Below, one piece after another: positions 37,110 through 45,375 of a stretch of DNA of 47,912 nucleotides; position 1 is the stretch's first letter; each line of letters opens with the position of its first letter. The position numbers and the translations under genes were made by a program. The stretch lies in contig JAFZDQ010000100.1 in the NCBI GenBank assembly GCA_017561085.1, positions 1 through 47,912 on the forward strand, read 5' to 3'. The notes below the pieces were generated by a model. That model saw only the letters and a program-made list of their open reading frames with translations. It made no database searches and had not been told where the DNA came from. This DNA is from Lachnospiraceae bacterium. Lineage in GTDB: Bacteria; Bacillota; Clostridia; Lachnospirales; Lachnospiraceae.

Positions 37110-37316
37110 ATGCATTGGCAAAGGGTTGAAGATTTAAGGATTGATAACGATTTAACGCAACAGGATATTGCAAATATTCTTAATTGTAAAAGAGAAGTAT
37201 ATCGCAGATATGAAAAGGGAATAAGAGAATTACCTTTATCCTACGCAATTATTCTTGCAAAATACTATGGCGTTACATTGGATTATCTTGTAGGTTTGAG
37301 CGATAAAAGGAATTGA
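37110..37316 (+). CDS. XRE-family transcriptional regulator
   Basis: A 68-aa single helix-turn-helix domain (VEDLRIDNDLTQQDIANILNC, then REVYRRYEKGIRELPLSY) ending GVTLDYLVGLSDKRN, a common small Cro/C1 type. AAAGGA precedes the ATG. It probably controls itself and the divergent membrane gene through the operators at 37033-37085. Confidence 0.92.
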   Translation: MHWQRVEDLRIDNDLTQQDIANILNCKREVYRRYEKGIRELPLSYAIILAKYYGVTLDYLVGLSDKRN

Positions 37317-37383
37317 TTTTTCATAAGAAAAAAAGTATGTTATAATTTAAGAGAAAAGAAATGTATGAAATGAGGAAATAGTA

Positions 37384-37809
37384 GTGTTAGGGAGATGGAA
37401 GGAAAAAATAGATATCACCTTTATCAAATTCGTAATCGTAGGTGTGATTAATACATTGGTGGGAACGGCAGTGATGTTTATCGCTTACAATGTATTCCAT
37501 TTATCGTATTGGATTTCCTCTGCGGCCAATTATATCATAGGCAGCATTTGCAGTTACTTCCTGAATAAGCATTTTACTTTCCAAAACAAAGAAAAGTCAC
37601 TCAAGATCGTAGTGAAGTTTATTATCAATATCACGATATGCTACCTGATTGCCTATGGCGGTGCCAAGAGACTTATTTTGTGGTTGCTCTCCGACCTGCC
37701 TCAGAACTGGCAGGACAATATTGCCATGGTATGCGGCATGGGACTGTTTGTGATTTTGAATTATTTCGGGCAGAGATTTTTTGCCTTCAAGAAAAAGGAA
37801 GAAGCGTAA
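37384..37809 (+). CDS. GtrA-family membrane protein
   Basis: A 141-aa protein with four membrane helices and the GtrA pattern FIKFVIVGVINTLVG..MFIAYN near the start, and NYIIGSICSYFLNKHFTF. GtrA proteins are thought to help move lipid-linked sugars (such as undecaprenyl-phosphate glucose) across the membrane. Starts with GTG, eight bases after GAGG. Followed by the HtrA-like gene after 23 bp. Confidence 0.9.
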   Translation: MLGRWKEKIDITFIKFVIVGVINTLVGTAVMFIAYNVFHLSYWISSAANYIIGSICSYFLNKHFTFQNKEKSLKIVVKFIINITICYLIAYGGAKRLILWLLSDLPQNWQDNIAMVCGMGLFVILNYFGQRFFAFKKKEEA

Positions 37810-37832
37810 AAGACCAAGAAAGGGATTAGTCT

Positions 37833-39152
37833 ATGGAAGAAATGAAAAATCCTGATTCAGGATTTATGAAGGAGACAATTAAACGAAGACCCCTAAACAG
37901 GCGCAAGCTCCTTAGGAGAACCTTAATTACAGCATTAATGGCAGTGATTTTTGGTCTGGTTGCATGCTTTACGTTTCTTTTGTTAGAGCCGATTATCAGT
38001 AAGCGTCTGTACCCGGAGGAAGAGCCGGATACGGTTATTTTTGTAGAAGAGCAGGAGGATGAAATCCTGCCGGAGGATATGTTTGTGGATGATTCCCAGA
38101 TGCAGCCGGAGCCTTCCGGTGCGCCTGCCCTGGTGGACGAACAGATTGCCCAGGTGCTTTCAGAGGTAAAGTTTGGCATTGAGGATTACAACTCTCTTTA
38201 TAAGGGACTTTCCGAAATGGCCGCGGAAGTGGAGAAATCCATGGTTACGGTAGTCGGTGTGAATTCGGAAATTGATTGGTTTAACAATGCCTACGAGTAT
38301 GAAGGAAAAATTTCCGGAGTGATTATTGCCGATAATGGAGTGGAGCTTTTGATTTTGGCGAATGTAGAAGCCATTGAAGATGCGGAAACCCTGAAGGTTA
38401 ATTTTATTGACGGCAAGCAATGTACGGCCACCATTAAGAAAAAGGATAACAATATTAATCTGGCGGTTCTTTCTGTCAGAAAGGCTGTGATTCCCAGAGA
38501 AACCATGGACAAAATTGCCATTGTGGAGATGGGAAGCTCTGCCGGAAGGTCACTTGTGGGAACCCCCATCATTGCCATCGGCCAGCCTATGGGTGTGCCC
38601 GGCTCGCTTTGCTACGGTTTTATCACCTCTGCCGGAAGCGTCATTCATCTTCCCGACTCCGTGTATAAGCTGATTACCACGGATATTTACGGCAGTCAGA
38701 GTGCAACCGGTATTTTGGTGAATATGAAGGGTCAGATGATTGGTATGATAGATTCGCTGGGTCATAGTGAGGATGCCAAGAACCTGATTTGTGCCATCGG
38801 AATTACCGAGCTTAAAAAGGTGGCACAGAATTTGTCCAATGACAGTGAAATTCCCTACTTCGGAATTTACGGAGCGGATGTGACAGTGGATGCCCATCAG
38901 GAATTAGGCGTTCCTTACGGTGCATATATTATGGAAATAGAGATGGATTCACCTGCTATGGAAGCAGGAATCCAAAGCGGTGACGTCATCATCAACATGG
39001 ATGGTTATGAGGTCAATACTTATACGGAATTAATCAGTTATCTCATTGATAAAAATCCGGAAGAAACGACAGATATTGTTCTTTGCAGGCAGGGGCCGGA
39101 AGGCTATATCGAGATGGAATTACAGATAACCTTAAGACAAAAAGCAGACTAA
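37833..39152 (+). CDS. Membrane-anchored HtrA-like protein with degenerate catalytic site and PDZ domain
   Basis: The 439-aa protein has a basic N-terminus, one membrane helix (about 31-52), an acidic linker, an HtrA-like trypsin fold (about 125-330) and a C-terminal PDZ domain (about 340-432). Comparison with HtrA landmarks suggests loss of catalytic residues: the TNxHV position reads LANVEAIEDAE (Glu179 where His is expected), the DLAVLKI segment reads NINLAVLSV (Asn209 for Asp), and GNSGGP reads YGSQSATG with Ser290 only possibly aligned. It is thus likely a non-proteolytic scaffold or sensor. Start supported by AAAGGG. Confidence 0.82.
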   Translation: MEEMKNPDSGFMKETIKRRPLNRRKLLRRTLITALMAVIFGLVACFTFLLLEPIISKRLYPEEEPDTVIFVEEQEDEILPEDMFVDDSQMQPEPSGAPALVDEQIAQVLSEVKFGIEDYNSLYKGLSEMAAEVEKSMVTVVGVNSEIDWFNNAYEYEGKISGVIIADNGVELLILANVEAIEDAETLKVNFIDGKQCTATIKKKDNNINLAVLSVRKAVIPRETMDKIAIVEMGSSAGRSLVGTPIIAIGQPMGVPGSLCYGFITSAGSVIHLPDSVYKLITTDIYGSQSATGILVNMKGQMIGMIDSLGHSEDAKNLICAIGITELKKVAQNLSNDSEIPYFGIYGADVTVDAHQELGVPYGAYIMEIEMDSPAMEAGIQSGDVIINMDGYEVNTYTELISYLIDKNPEETTDIVLCRQGPEGYIEMELQITLRQKAD

Positions 39153-39160
39153 GAAAGGAA

Positions 39161-39176
39161 GACGGCAGCTGCCGTC
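39161..39176 (+). promoter_or_regulatory. Perfect palindrome between ribosome-binding site and start codon
   Basis: GACGGCAGCTGCCGTC (39161-39176) is a perfect 16-bp palindrome. It separates AAAGGAA (39154-39160) from the ATG at 39187. The linear gap is 26 bases; folding the palindrome into a hairpin reduces the effective gap to about 10. Confidence 0.65.
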
Positions 39177-39186
39177 CGGTAGTAAC

Positions 39187-40131
39187 ATGAAATATATTAA
39201 AGACTATAAAGAAGGCGACAGAATTTCGGATGTTTATCTTTGTAAGTTTAAATCCTCTGCCGTTACCAAAAACGGAAAACCTTATGACAACGTAATATTA
39301 CAGGATAAAACAGGTACTATCGATGCCAAGATCTGGGATCCAAACAGTGCCGGAATTGCAGAGTTTGATGCCTTGGATTATATTGATGTGTTTGGAGATA
39401 TTACCAGCTTCCAGGGTGCTTTGCAGGTGAATGTAAAGAGAATCCGCAAGTGCCAGGAGGGGGAATATAATCCTGCAGATTATCTGCCTGTAAGTAAATA
39501 TGATATTGAAGAGATGTACAGTGAGCTGCTTGGCTATATCGGCAAGATTGAAAATACTTATTTGAAACAGCTTCTTCAGGCGTTTTTTGTAGAAGATGAG
39601 GACTTTATCAAAGCGTTTAAGAAGTCTTCCGCAGCGAAGACAGTACACCACGGTTTCGTGGGAGGTCTTTTGCAGCACACCCTTTGTGTCACCAGACTTT
39701 GTCTGTTTTATTGTAAGGCTTATCCCCGCCTGAATAAGGATTTACTGATTAGTGCGGCGATTTGTCATGATATGGGAAAGATTAAGGAATTATCTTTTTT
39801 CCCGGAAAATGACTACACCGACGACGGACAGTTTCTTGGCCATATCGTAATGGGCGTTGAGATGGTAGGTGAGAAAATCCGCCAGATTCCCGGATTCCCC
39901 GGCATTTTGGCAAGTGAGTTAAAGCATTGTATCCTGGCGCACCACGGAGAGTATGAGTTCGGTTCTCCCAAGAAACCCGCCATCATGGAGGCTGTGGCAC
40001 TGAATTTTGCGGATAATACGGATGCGAAGATGCAGACCTTTACGGAACTGATGGAAAACACTTCGGAAGCAGGCTGGCTTGGATTTAACCGTTTGTTTGA
40101 TTCCAATGTCAGAAGCACGAAGGTGGAGTAA
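39187..40131 (+). CDS. YhaM-like 3'-5' exoribonuclease (OB fold plus HD domain)
   Basis: A 314-aa protein with an N-terminal OB-fold nucleic-acid-binding domain (VILQDKTGTIDAKIWDP) and an HD hydrolase domain: HHGFVGGLLQHTL, AAICHDMGKIKEL (the HD pair), and HHGEYEFGSPKKPAIMEA. This matches YhaM of B. subtilis, a 3'-5' exonuclease of RNA and single-stranded DNA. It follows the HtrA-like gene by 34 bp. Confidence 0.92.
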   Translation: MKYIKDYKEGDRISDVYLCKFKSSAVTKNGKPYDNVILQDKTGTIDAKIWDPNSAGIAEFDALDYIDVFGDITSFQGALQVNVKRIRKCQEGEYNPADYLPVSKYDIEEMYSELLGYIGKIENTYLKQLLQAFFVEDEDFIKAFKKSSAAKTVHHGFVGGLLQHTLCVTRLCLFYCKAYPRLNKDLLISAAICHDMGKIKELSFFPENDYTDDGQFLGHIVMGVEMVGEKIRQIPGFPGILASELKHCILAHHGEYEFGSPKKPAIMEAVALNFADNTDAKMQTFTELMENTSEAGWLGFNRLFDSNVRSTKVE

Positions 40132-40200
40132 GTGGTTGAAATGAAAGCATGAAGACGACCCACGGCGGAATTCGCGGCGGGCGCAAGAGAGAGTATACAC

Positions 40201-41715
40201 ATGGAATTTCAAAAAAATGACTATGTAATCGTGACTATCGAAGATATCGGTCACGACGGCGAGGGCATCGGTAAGGTAGACGGTTTCACCCTTTTTATCA
40301 AAGATGCCGTTATCGGCGATGTGGTAGAAGCCAAGATTATGAAAAGTAAAAAGCATTATGCTTATGCGCGTTTAGAGAAGGTGATTACACCTTCTCCTTT
40401 TCGCATTGAGCCCAAATGTGCTCTTCATAAGCAGTGCGGCGGCTGTCAGATTCAGGCCATGAGCTATGAAAAACAGCTGCAGTTCAAAGAAGCGAAAATC
40501 AGGAATAATTTAATCCGTATCGGCGGTTTTGCGCCGGAATTCGTGGATAAGGTGATGGAGCCTATCGTGGGAATGGAGGAGCCCTTCCGTTACCGGAACA
40601 AGGCCCAGTATCCCATCGGAACGGACAAGGAAGGAAACCCCATTGCCGGCTTTTATGCGGGAAGGACCCATTCCATTATCGCCAATACGGACTGCTACTT
40701 GGGCGTGGAAGAAAATAAAGAAATCCTGGAAATCATCCTGGATTATATGAAGAAAAATAAAGTAAGTGCCTACGATGAAACCACCGGAAAAGGCTTGGTG
40801 CGTCACGTGCTGATCCGCAAGGGCTTTACCAGCGGCGAGCTGATGGTTTGCCTGGTGGTGAATGATAAAGGGAAGAAAAATGCGGCTGATTTTAATGCCG
40901 GTCGGAAAGGAATGTATTTGCCGGCGCAGGACAAGTTAGTGGAGGCCCTGCAGCTACTTCCCGGCATGACCAGTATTTCCGTCAGCATCAATGCGGAAAA
41001 TACCAATGTCATCATGGGCAAGGAAGTACACACCATTTGGGGAGAAGACCGGATTAGAGACACCATCCATGTGCGGGATACCGTAAACGGTTTTGCCCTG
41101 ACGGAGAAGGGGATTACTTTTTCCATTTCCCCTTTGTCCTTTTATCAGGTGAATCCCGTGCAAACCGAAAAATTGTACAGTTTAGCACTTGCCTACGCAG
41201 GACTTACCGGCAAGGAAACAGTGTGGGATCTTTACTGCGGAATCGGAACCATATCCCTGTTTTTGGCTGGGGATGCGAAGCAGGTTTACGGCGTGGAAAT
41301 CGTACCCCAGGCCATCGGGGACGCCAAGAAAAACGCTGAAAATAACGGTATCACTAACGCAGAATTTTTCGTAGGAAAGGCAGAGGAAGTGCTTCCTGAA
41401 AAATATGAAAAGGAAGGCATTTTTGCGGATGTAATTGTGGTAGATCCGCCCCGGAAGGGCTGTGATGAGGCCTGCCTTGCGACTATGCTGAAAATGCAGC
41501 CTAAAAGGATTGTTTATGTAAGCTGCGACAGCGCTACTTTGGCGAGAGATTTGAAGATTTTAAGCGACGGCGGCTATGAGCTTAAGAAGGTGCGGGGCGT
41601 GGACCAGTTCGGACATACCGTGCATGTAGAGGTTGCCACTTATCTTGAAAAGAAGAAAAAACCGATTAGCTACCGGGAGGAAGAAATTCCCGAGTGCGGT
41701 TGTATTTATGGGTAA
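40201..41715 (+). CDS. rlmD: RlmD/RumA-type 23S rRNA (uracil-C5)-methyltransferase
   Basis: A 504-aa TrmA-family protein: N-terminal TRAM domain (about 1-65), iron-sulfur cysteines CALHKQC-GGC and a later NTDC, a central domain, and a SAM-dependent methyltransferase domain with DLYCGIGTISLFLA, VDPPRKG and the catalytic-cysteine motif VSCDSATLARDL. It should methylate a uracil of 23S rRNA (U1939 in E. coli), though related enzymes act on U747 or tRNA U54. Weak GAGAG ribosome-binding site. It ends a group of translation/RNA genes. Confidence 0.9.
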   Translation: MEFQKNDYVIVTIEDIGHDGEGIGKVDGFTLFIKDAVIGDVVEAKIMKSKKHYAYARLEKVITPSPFRIEPKCALHKQCGGCQIQAMSYEKQLQFKEAKIRNNLIRIGGFAPEFVDKVMEPIVGMEEPFRYRNKAQYPIGTDKEGNPIAGFYAGRTHSIIANTDCYLGVEENKEILEIILDYMKKNKVSAYDETTGKGLVRHVLIRKGFTSGELMVCLVVNDKGKKNAADFNAGRKGMYLPAQDKLVEALQLLPGMTSISVSINAENTNVIMGKEVHTIWGEDRIRDTIHVRDTVNGFALTEKGITFSISPLSFYQVNPVQTEKLYSLALAYAGLTGKETVWDLYCGIGTISLFLAGDAKQVYGVEIVPQAIGDAKKNAENNGITNAEFFVGKAEEVLPEKYEKEGIFADVIVVDPPRKGCDEACLATMLKMQPKRIVYVSCDSATLARDLKILSDGGYELKKVRGVDQFGHTVHVEVATYLEKKKKPISYREEEIPECGCIYG

Positions 41716-41860
41716 AATATATTGAAGAGTGATACTTAGATAAAGTAATGTGTGTGCAGTTGTTTGATTTTGAAATTTTAGCTCATTTAATTTGTAATTA
41801 ATGTAGTTATAATTATTAAATAGCAAGTCATAGCATATACTATAGTAGCTGTAAAAATTG

Positions 41861-41890
41861 CTTGACATGAAGTTTATAGTCAAGTAAGAT
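41861..41890 (+). promoter_or_regulatory. Promoter of the AbiF-associated RNA, overlapping an inverted repeat
   Basis: TTGACA (41862-41867) and TAAGAT (41885-41890) are separated by exactly 17 bp. CTTGAC (41861-41866) and GTCAAG (41879-41884) form an inverted repeat that covers the -35 box and runs up to the -10 box, a natural operator position. Confidence 0.75.
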
Positions 41891-41896
41891 TAAGAC

Positions 41897-41964
41897 AGTG
41901 ATCGCGTTGCAGAAACCTGTGAGGCCTGCGACCGGGGGAGAACCTGCGGGGTCTCCTCTTTTTT
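41897..41964 (+). ncRNA. Small structured RNA upstream of abiF (probable RNA antitoxin)
   Basis: About 68 nt, from the predicted start to the last T of the terminator. First hairpin: GTTGCAG (41906-41912) with CTGCGAC (41926-41932), internal AAA/C loop, then CCT/AGG (41916-41918/41922-41924) capped by GTG. Second hairpin: 41935-41944 with 41949-41958 (loop TGCG, one A-G mismatch, one G-U pair), followed by six T residues: an intrinsic terminator. The CCTGCG word occurs in both hairpins (41925-41930 and 41943-41948). It ends 20 bp before the abiF start. A conserved abiF RNA motif upstream of Abi_2 genes is known from comparative genomics; identity with that motif is inferred from position and shape. 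Confidence 0.78.
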
Positions 41965-41984
41965 ACTTTAAGGAGACATTGTAG

Positions 41985-42926
41985 ATGCCAAAGATTTTTT
42001 TGAGTTATGATCAGCAAATAGACAAATTGAAGAATGAGAAAAATCTGCAAATTGATGATGATACATATGCCAGGGAGATTTTAAAGCAGACAAGCTACTA
42101 TTCATTAATTGGAGGATATAAGGATATCTTTAAAAATCCAACAACCAAGAAGTACAAGGATGGAGCGAGATTTGAGGATATTGTAGAGTTATATTATTTT
42201 GATGAATCTTTAAGGCAGTTGCTTTTGAGATATCTTATTAAAGTAGAAAATGAAATAAAGTCACAAGTCTCTTACTATTTTACAGAGAAGAATGGCGAGA
42301 ATCAAAAGGAATATCTTGATACTGCAAATTACAATTATGTAGGTAAGAAAAATCAAAGAGATATTGACCGTTTAATAAATATATTAGAGGGGTATGTTAC
42401 AAAGCCGACAGATTATCATTACATAAATCATGCACAGAGAAAATATGGAAATGTTCCGTTATGGGTACTGACAAATGCATTGACATTTGGAAATATCTCA
42501 AAAATGTATATGCTGCTTCCGCAGGATATACAGATTAAAGTCAGCAGGAATTATCCGTGCATCAATGAACGTCAAATGATATCCATTTTGGCTGTAATGG
42601 TTAAATTCAGAAATGTCTGTGCCCATGGTGAACGATTATTTACTTATAGAACTACCGACAGTATTCCAGATTTACCGTTACATATGAAATTAAAGATCGC
42701 TCAAAAAGGCACACAATATGTGAATGGAAAAAATGATTTGTTCTCGGTTGTGATTGCTTTAAGATATATGCTGAGTGATAGTTGGTACAAGGAATTTATA
42801 AAAGAACTTAAAGCACTAATTGATAAGTACCTTAAGAAGCATGATAGTATTACAGAACAAGAGTTATATGAGAAAATGGGTTTTCCAGAAAACTGGCGAA
42901 AAATAACCAGATACAGAAAACAATAA
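41985..42926 (+). CDS. abiF: AbiF/AbiD-type abortive infection protein (Abi_2, HEPN)
   Basis: A 313-aa Abi_2 family protein. It has the family N-terminus (TSYYSLIGGYKDIF, residues 36-49), a helical middle with YLIKVENEIKSQVSYYF, the conserved PLWVLTNALTFGNISKMYMLLP (158-179), and the HEPN nuclease motif Arg209-Asn-Val-Cys-Ala-His214 (R-x4-H) followed by GERLF. Such proteins are RNA-cleaving toxins in phage defence. The ribosome-binding site AAGGAG is nine bases before ATG. Base composition is more AT-rich than neighbouring core genes, as expected for transferred defence genes. It is preceded by its RNA and followed by a terminator, so it is a self-contained unit. Confidence 0.9.
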   Translation: MPKIFLSYDQQIDKLKNEKNLQIDDDTYAREILKQTSYYSLIGGYKDIFKNPTTKKYKDGARFEDIVELYYFDESLRQLLLRYLIKVENEIKSQVSYYFTEKNGENQKEYLDTANYNYVGKKNQRDIDRLINILEGYVTKPTDYHYINHAQRKYGNVPLWVLTNALTFGNISKMYMLLPQDIQIKVSRNYPCINERQMISILAVMVKFRNVCAHGERLFTYRTTDSIPDLPLHMKLKIAQKGTQYVNGKNDLFSVVIALRYMLSDSWYKEFIKELKALIDKYLKKHDSITEQELYEKMGFPENWRKITRYRKQ

Positions 42927-42949
42927 AATATAGAATGACTGAAATCAAG

Positions 42950-42979
42950 CCTCCAAGTCCTAAAAGATTTGGAGGTTTT
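42950..42979 (+). terminator. Terminator after abiF
   Basis: CCTCCAA (42950-42956) pairs with TTGGAGG (42969-42975), followed by TTTT. It closes the AbiF locus. Confidence 0.7.
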
Positions 42980-43026
42980 CTTCTACCCATTTTTAGAGGA
43001 AAGTAATTTCCGAAACAAACAATCTA

Positions 43027-43292
43027 TGGTACAATATCCTAGAAGTTATCAACGGGATAAGCGGATCATAGAGAAAGAGCAGAACACAAATCACCCATAA
43101 GCCAGTCCGGCTTATATCTCAAAAACAAATCTAATCTTTTTCTATGGCAGGTGCAAAGAGATGCAGCATGCTGATTTTTGCAGGTCCGGCAGGGGACTGT
43201 TGCATCATTTTAGAACCCAAACTTGACGAATAAGTCATGGGATGTGCATCTTTATTGTGCACTCATGGCATGTGGAGACGGTATGCTTATTG
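43027..43292 (+). ncRNA. Candidate structured RNA or long structured leader before the lipoprotein gene
   Basis: An extended -10 element, TGGTACAAT (43027-43035), would start RNA near 43041. The next 250 nt contain no gene but many local pairings: ATAAGCC/GGCTTAT (43097-43103/43109-43115), GATGCA/TGCATC (43160-43165/43201-43206) enclosing CA-GTCC/GGAC-TG (43181-43187/43194-43199), GTGCA/TGCAC (43244-43248/43258-43262), and a possible closing ATAAGC/GCTTAT (43057-43062/43285-43290). No terminator follows before the ATG at 43316. I cannot assign it to a known RNA class with confidence. Confidence 0.4.
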
Positions 43293-43315
43293 TCCAAACA
43301 GTAGAAAGGGAAACA

Positions 43316-44527
43316 ATGATAAAGAAAAAAATATTAACTGTTCTTATTTTTTTGGTTTTTACAGTGTTATTTATCGCATGTGAGAACGAGGAGCAGATTG
43401 TAGAAGAGGTAGTTGCAACAGAAGATTTGTCTTCGGAGATAAGTGATGAACAGACATTAGAGTCAGATATTGAAGAAGATGAATTTAGAGCTTTGGTAAA
43501 AAGCATGCTAAATCTTTCATGCGATGAGGTGATAGAAAAATCGGAATGGATTGAAGAGAAAGTTTGTTATAGGGTAGCCGTGGAACGTACCACTGAAGTT
43601 GAGGGCGAGTATAAACATTTGACAGATTACATATTTGTAAAGAATGAAACTGTAAAATGTATTAAAGTAACATATCCTTCCAAGCATGATACGATGGATG
43701 CAGACCGGTATGTTTATGATGCATGTGATTTTGCAGTCAGATATGAGGACATAACTTTTGACGGACAGAAAGATATTGTTATTTCGCTTGGACATCAGGG
43801 AACGGCAGGTACTTGCGTTTCATGTGCTTATGTTTTTGAAGAAAATGATTATGTTTATGTCAAATCTTTGGAACAAATTCCGAATTACTCGCTGAATGAG
43901 GAACAAAAATGTATTGATGGTTTCTATAAGGATGAAACTTTTCAATATCATTTTTGGAATGGAGAATTTGTTGAATTGAAGCAGGATATTTCTAAACCTG
44001 CACTTTCAAAAGAAACAATTGACAGTTACGGTTATGTAGACGGATATTCCGTTTTGAGATTTAATATTGTACCACAGACAGTAGTAGAATATGATGAATT
44101 CTATGTGGTAGATGCGGTTTATACACAGCCGATAGAAGTTCCGGCAAATCTGGCCATTGGAGAACAGATAACAGTGGTTGTTAATGAATTAACCGGTGAA
44201 CAGAGGACTCTCGAACGTAGGGATGATGGTCTTTATCAACTTGAGGTCAATGAGAATGAGCCGTACTATCCGACTTATTTCAGGTATTTTGATAGTGAAG
44301 GTGGTACAACAATAACTTTGATTGACGAAAATTCGGATTGTGTTGACAAAGTTGTTTTTGAAGGAAAGTTGTATGTTCGAAAAGATGCTACGATTGAGTC
44401 AACATTTGACTCTAAAATAGAAGAAGCGACCAAAGAAAACCTCAACAGTAAATATTCCATGGTTTATAACAATGTTTATTTTGATGAAAACGGATATGTA
44501 ACACGGCTTGTATCTATAGGAGATTAG
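43316..44527 (+). CDS. Putative lipoprotein of unknown function
   Basis: A 403-aa protein. The start is ATG 43316, five bases after GAAAGGG; the frame extends upstream but without a ribosome-binding site. It begins MIKKKILTVLIFLVFTVLFIAC, a signal peptide with lipobox-like FIAC (Cys22). Next is an acidic linker, then a region with DITFDGQKDIVISLGHQG, resembling the calcium-binding FG-GAP/VCBS-type turn, and a beta-rich C-terminal half. No family recognised beyond this. The gene is accessory-like in composition. Confidence 0.75.
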   Translation: MIKKKILTVLIFLVFTVLFIACENEEQIVEEVVATEDLSSEISDEQTLESDIEEDEFRALVKSMLNLSCDEVIEKSEWIEEKVCYRVAVERTTEVEGEYKHLTDYIFVKNETVKCIKVTYPSKHDTMDADRYVYDACDFAVRYEDITFDGQKDIVISLGHQGTAGTCVSCAYVFEENDYVYVKSLEQIPNYSLNEEQKCIDGFYKDETFQYHFWNGEFVELKQDISKPALSKETIDSYGYVDGYSVLRFNIVPQTVVEYDEFYVVDAVYTQPIEVPANLAIGEQITVVVNELTGEQRTLERRDDGLYQLEVNENEPYYPTYFRYFDSEGGTTITLIDENSDCVDKVVFEGKLYVRKDATIESTFDSKIEEATKENLNSKYSMVYNNVYFDENGYVTRLVSIGD

Positions 44528-44660
44528 AGCTCAAAGCATTTATGTTTATGAAAAAATGGTGAAATGGATGCAGTTAAATTTGGACAATGGTGATGGTGTT
44601 AAACTGGCAGCTGGACAATCGAAACAGTGAGTTGGCATTCAAAAACGGAAAGGGGATTTT

Positions 44661-45332
44661 ATGAACGGAAAATATATTGTAATAAAGAAAATATTGTTCA
44701 TTTTCTTATCTGTAGCTATATTTTTTGTTGCATTCCAAATATTAGATATTCCGCTTATGTCGAAATCATCAATGGAGGATTTGTCCGGAAATGCTTCTCA
44801 ATTATCTGAGAATATGGAATTAAGTGCAGAAGAATTACTGGAAGAATTTGTGGCTGGAAATATTCCGGCATTTTATCCTGATTCGGAAGCCCCCTCTTTC
44901 TATATTTCAGATCTGGTTACGGATGAGGAGGATTATTTTAGCTATTCTGTTGGTGAAAAAATAGATTTAGATAATGATGGGGAATCAGAATTAATTCTGG
45001 AGGGACCATATGGAGGAATCTATCTTGATGCCAGGGAAAATATGATATATGTATTGGATGAAGGAAGAGCAACGACAGAATTTCTGTCTTATACAACTTT
45101 TGACGGACAGACCTGGATTGTTCATAGTGATACGATTCATACGGGAAGATTCCTGTATGAATTCAAAAAATATGATGCTTCAGGAAAGGTACAGGATACA
45201 TTCCGGTTAAGTCAGGAATTTTGGGAAACACCGGATATGCCGGATGGACCGGATACAGTTTATACTTATCGGGATGAAGTAATTACCAGAGAGGAGTATA
45301 TTTCTTTGAAGGAAAAAATGTTACATTTTTAA
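44661..45332 (+). CDS. Hypothetical membrane-anchored protein
   Basis: A 223-aa protein with a single N-terminal membrane segment (KKILFIFLSVAIFFVAFQIL), so the rest is likely outside the cell. It contains KIDLDNDGESELILEGPYGG, a DxDxDG calcium-loop-like turn similar to one in the preceding lipoprotein. The ribosome-binding site is AAAGGGG. Function unknown. The 133 bp before it show no clear feature. Confidence 0.75.
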   Translation: MNGKYIVIKKILFIFLSVAIFFVAFQILDIPLMSKSSMEDLSGNASQLSENMELSAEELLEEFVAGNIPAFYPDSEAPSFYISDLVTDEEDYFSYSVGEKIDLDNDGESELILEGPYGGIYLDARENMIYVLDEGRATTEFLSYTTFDGQTWIVHSDTIHTGRFLYEFKKYDASGKVQDTFRLSQEFWETPDMPDGPDTVYTYRDEVITREEYISLKEKMLHF

Positions 45333-45375
45333 GTTTAATAAAAACGGGGTGCAATACATAAAGGGGAGGAAACAT

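Noticed and set aside
41716-42980. Possibility of a CRISPR array or Cas gene near the AbiF locus
   Set aside because: No regularly spaced direct repeats are present; the only RNA-like element is the single two-hairpin structure.
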